Shown piece by piece: positions 61,956 through 64,000 of a stretch of DNA of 64,000 nt. A model generated the notes under the pieces. That model was not told the origin of the DNA. It did not search any database and saw only the letters and a list, made by a program, of their open reading frames with translations. The stretch's first letter is position 1; each line of letters opens with the position of its first letter. Location of the stretch: positions 594,824 through 658,823 of the forward strand of contig NZ_KB890738.1 in the NCBI RefSeq assembly GCF_000373245.1, read 5' to 3'. The translations under genes and the position numbers were made by a program. This DNA is from Echinicola pacifica DSM 19836. Its GTDB lineage: Bacteria; Bacteroidota; Bacteroidia; Cytophagales; Cyclobacteriaceae.

Positions 61956-62588
61956 TCACCTTATGGATTTTCGGATACAATTGGCTAATTCTTCTTCATC
62001 AAACATGTCTCTAATTCCCCTTTTACTATATAAATAATCCATAATGGACTCATCAGATAGATTATGACATTCTTTTAAACCTCCAATAATCGTCATAAGG
62101 TAAGCTATATCAGGCTTAATATTAGGCTCATAAAGTGTAGAACTGGTAAAAGTAAAGATGGGCTCTCCTTCATAGTCACCTAAATATACTATAGTATTAT
62201 ACCAACCACGATCTATAAAACACAGATATTTATCTGCCTTCACCTGGTCTAGATCGAGGATTATGGTATCCGGAATATTATTTTCCTGCTGTACCAATTC
62301 CATAAATTGCGATCTGGTGATCCTATACTTTCTGGCCAGGGTTTTATCTTCAGTTTCAGTAGCCACATCGATAAAAGCAACACCACCATCATTCCATACA
62401 CTTGCCTTTTTGGCAAAATATAATTCGTAAGGAAGCTCATGAGGCCTATTTCCGGTGGGCAAGGTTACGTCTTTACATCCGCTATAAGTCCTGGAGGATC
62501 CAGCAGGCTTACCGCCTTGAATATAGCATAAAAAGCGTGATTCCAGAAGATTAGAGCCGTAGGAGGCATACCATACATAATCAGTCAT
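61956..62588 (-). CDS. Gamma-glutamylcyclotransferase-fold protein
   Basis: The ATG at 62588 gives 210 residues; the nine upstream codons are not needed. The fold's signature is at the start: WYASYGSNLLESRFLCYIQG (about residues 5-24), the YGSN loop of GGCT/BtrG-type proteins. A following glycine-rich YSGCKDVTLP and a central WNDGGVAFID fit the barrel. Enzymes of this fold release 5-oxoproline from gamma-glutamyl compounds, but longer bacterial members such as this are uncharacterised. It precedes the SDR gene. Confidence 0.8.
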   Translation of the reverse strand: MTDYVWYASYGSNLLESRFLCYIQGGKPAGSSRTYSGCKDVTLPTGNRPHELPYELYFAKKASVWNDGGVAFIDVATETEDKTLARKYRITRSQFMELVQQENNIPDTIILDLDQVKADKYLCFIDRGWYNTIVYLGDYEGEPIFTFTSSTLYEPNIKPDIAYLMTIIGGLKECHNLSDESIMDYLYSKRGIRDMFDEEELANCIRKSIR

Positions 62589-62733
62589 TCTTAATACTAA
62601 GAAAAATATAGGCACTAGAAAAGAAATATGGGCAAAGAAATGTGGAATATGGGTATCAAAAGATGGTAATCAAGCTCAAAAAAACAAAACAAGGCCATTA
62701 AACAGGGTAAAAATATAACACGAAATTTTTGCC

Positions 62734-63426
62734 TTATTTCCCTGCTGCAATCACTGCGAGATCCACCTGCTGGGTTTTGCTGGACAGGAGCACATTTGCA
62801 CAGGCGGAAAGCGTAGCACCAGTGGTCATGACATCGTCCACCAGAAGCAGGTGTTTGCCTAAAACTTCAAAGCTTTGATTAATACCAAATACCCCTTCCA
62901 CATTGGAAATTCTCTCCATGCGAGACTTTTTGGTTTGTGTACTGGTAAACTCTATCCTATCAAGGGCCTTCCATACGGGTACATTTAAGACCAGAGACAA
63001 GCCTTCAGCGAACATTTGGCTTTGGTTATACCCGCGTCTTTTTTCTTTAAGGGGATGCAAGGGAACGGGCACGATCCCATCCCAACGGATTTCGAAGCCA
63101 TCCTCCAGGAGTTTTTGGCCGTATAGACGGCCCAGCAAGCGACCAATTTCAGGTTTTTTTCTGTATTTGAGGGCATGTAATAATTTCTGGCTCATTCCTT
63201 TTTTGGAAAAGCGAAGAAAGGCCATGACATTGGTCGCCTGAGTCAAACCCATTATTTTTATGCTAAGGTCATTATTCTGTGGCCTCAGGTGATAATTGGT
63301 GGTTGGAAGTTGGTGTTCACAGATTCTACAAAGGCCTTTTTCGAAGTCAAAAAGGCTTCTTTTGCAGACCACGCAAGTTTGCGGAAAGAGCAGGGCCAAA
63401 AAATCATTGAAAAAAGTGAAACGCAT
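62734..63426 (-). CDS. ComF-family phosphoribosyltransferase-like protein
   Basis: The 230-residue protein has an N-terminal zinc-ribbon-like double CxxC (CVVCKRS and CRICEHQ, about residues 18-38) and a type I phosphoribosyltransferase domain. The PRPP loop is LLVDDVMTTGATLSACANVL near 191. The RRGYNQSQMFAEGL stretch near 131 is a ComF hallmark. ComF homologues take part in uptake and processing of DNA during transformation in naturally competent species; other roles are likely in this phylum. It is divergent from the AhpD-like gene. Confidence 0.92.
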   Translation of the reverse strand: MRFTFFNDFLALLFPQTCVVCKRSLFDFEKGLCRICEHQLPTTNYHLRPQNNDLSIKIMGLTQATNVMAFLRFSKKGMSQKLLHALKYRKKPEIGRLLGRLYGQKLLEDGFEIRWDGIVPVPLHPLKEKRRGYNQSQMFAEGLSLVLNVPVWKALDRIEFTSTQTKKSRMERISNVEGVFGINQSFEVLGKHLLLVDDVMTTGATLSACANVLLSSKTQQVDLAVIAAGK

Positions 63427-63470
63427 AAGGAAAAAGGGTTGTTAGTTCTAATTGACAGGAAAATACCTGT

Positions 63471-63478
63471 TATATTTG
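63471..63478 (+). promoter_or_regulatory. -7 promoter element of the AhpD-like gene
   Basis: TATATTTG matches TAnnTTTG and lies 30 bases before the ATG at 63509. The expected upstream TTTG is not seen at 19 bases. Confidence 0.45.
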
Positions 63479-63508
63479 CTATTTAGATAAAAACTATCCT
63501 ATAAGATA

Positions 63509-63865
63509 ATGAATTTAGTCAACGAATTCAATGAGTACCGTGCATCCATGAATGAGAAGATCCTCGGCGAGGATAATAAGGTGCTAAAGCGGATATTCAA
63601 CCTAGACACCAATGCATTTCAGGAAGGTGCCGTGGATGTCAGAAGTAAGGAGATGATAGGCCTCGCCTGCTCCATGGTTTTGCGATGTGACGATTGCATT
63701 CGCTACCATTTAGGGAAGTGTTTTGATGTGGGAATAACTAAAAAAGAGGTGTTTGAGGTATTCTCTATTGCCAATTTGGTAGGTGGTACCATAGTGATCC
63801 CACATTTACGGAGAGCTGTAGAGTATTGGGAAGCTTTAGAAAATCAGGAGAAAGACAATGCTTAA
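63509..63865 (+). CDS. AhpD/carboxymuconolactone-decarboxylase-like protein
   Basis: The 118-residue protein has the AhpD-like redox site: LRCDDCIRYHLGKCFDVG near residues 63-80, with the CxxC pair followed by the catalytic His. The rest is the all-helical CMD fold (MIGLACSMV, VFSIANLVGGTIVIPHLRRA). It probably reduces hydroperoxides with a thiol partner. Its last eight bases overlap the start of the next gene, so both are co-transcribed. Confidence 0.9.
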   Translation: MNLVNEFNEYRASMNEKILGEDNKVLKRIFNLDTNAFQEGAVDVRSKEMIGLACSMVLRCDDCIRYHLGKCFDVGITKKEVFEVFSIANLVGGTIVIPHLRRAVEYWEALENQEKDNA

Positions 63866-64000
63866 GAAAGAATATGATCTGGAAAAAAGGTGGGGAAAAC
63901 TCCTAATAGGTATAAAAGACCTGCTAGGAAAGAAACCTGCTGACCTTAATGGCGTTTTATTCATCATAGGTGTTCAGGAACTGGGCCAAGGCATGAAGAA
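63858..64000 (+). CDS. Hypothetical protein, 5' part only
   Basis: From the ATG at 63858 the frame stays open to the window's end (47 codons). It overlaps the AhpD-like stop by eight bases. The visible part (KKEYDLEKRWGKLLIGIKD, then FIIGVQELGQG) has no recognised motif. It probably belongs to the same operon. Confidence 0.7.
   Translation, partial: MLKKEYDLEKRWGKLLIGIKDLLGKKPADLNGVLFIIGVQELGQGMK

Noticed and set aside
1-64000. rRNA, tRNA, CRISPR arrays, insertion sequences, prophage
   Set aside because: No cloverleaf sequences, no regular short direct repeats with spacers, no transposase or integrase motifs, and no phage structural genes were seen.

Overview
The window is chromosomal DNA of a pigmented member of the Bacteroidota, most likely Cytophagales and close to the Cyclobacteriaceae (inference). 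The evidence is: promoters of the TTTG-N19-TAnnTTTG type, SusC/SusD and DUF4374 surface proteins, a FecR/ECF-sigma pair, lipoprotein signals, a membrane lycopene cyclase with a CrtW ketolase, a bacillithiol-transferase-like gene, and several families confined mostly to this phylum. I see no rRNA, tRNA, CRISPR array, prophage or insertion sequence.

Layout. 0-1.1 kb: a partial Omp85-type barrel. 1.3-6.5 kb: a minus-strand carotenoid operon, ECF sigma - crtI - crtB - lycopene cyclase - ispH - crtW, fed by one promoter wrapped in a four-half-site operator array. 7-11.4 kb: three unknown genes, a DUF3127 protein with an SSB-like tail, a K+ channel, a LuxR-type and an ArsR-type regulator. 12-14.3 kb: a GMC oxidoreductase with its small Tat-exported subunit. 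14.6-24.8 kb: a sigma/FecR/SusC/SusD/metallophosphoesterase uptake locus, interrupted by a methyltransferase gene in AT-rich flanks. 24.9-31.9 kb: a single-HKD PLD protein, a XusA/XusB-like iron (xenosiderophore) receptor pair with two palindromic operators, a GH29 fucosidase and a DinB/BstA-like protein. 32.5-38.4 kb: HAD phosphatase, YjbQ, RadA and DNA polymerase I. 38.8-45 kb: a small membrane protein, a tightly overlapping TM2-DUF2752-DUF4870-M48 operon, a DUF1080 protein and a MATE exporter. 45-52.9 kb: MscS channel, histidine kinase, peroxiredoxin, a divergent HxlR/nitroreductase pair with two palindromes between them, Tag glycosylase and DUF805. 53-64 kb: sulfatase, membrane MutS-like ATPase, purK-purE, a PLP decarboxylase, a non-coding tandem-repeat region, SDR, a GGCT-fold protein, ComF and an AhpD-like protein.

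The most unexpected signal is not a gene. The exact 9-mer TTATCCACA (identical to the strong DnaA box) occurs at least 23 times by my manual scan. About 0.7 would be expected from base composition. The copies lie both inside genes and between them, and cluster around the ArsR gene, between radA and polA, and in the 32-43 kb stretch. Other regulatory signals worth attention are the carotenoid-sigma operator array (22/22/21-bp spacing), the twin palindromes before the TonB receptor, the twin palindromes of the HxlR pair, and two promoters whose -7 element ends four bases before the ATG. All functional statements come from reading motifs by eye; no database search was possible.
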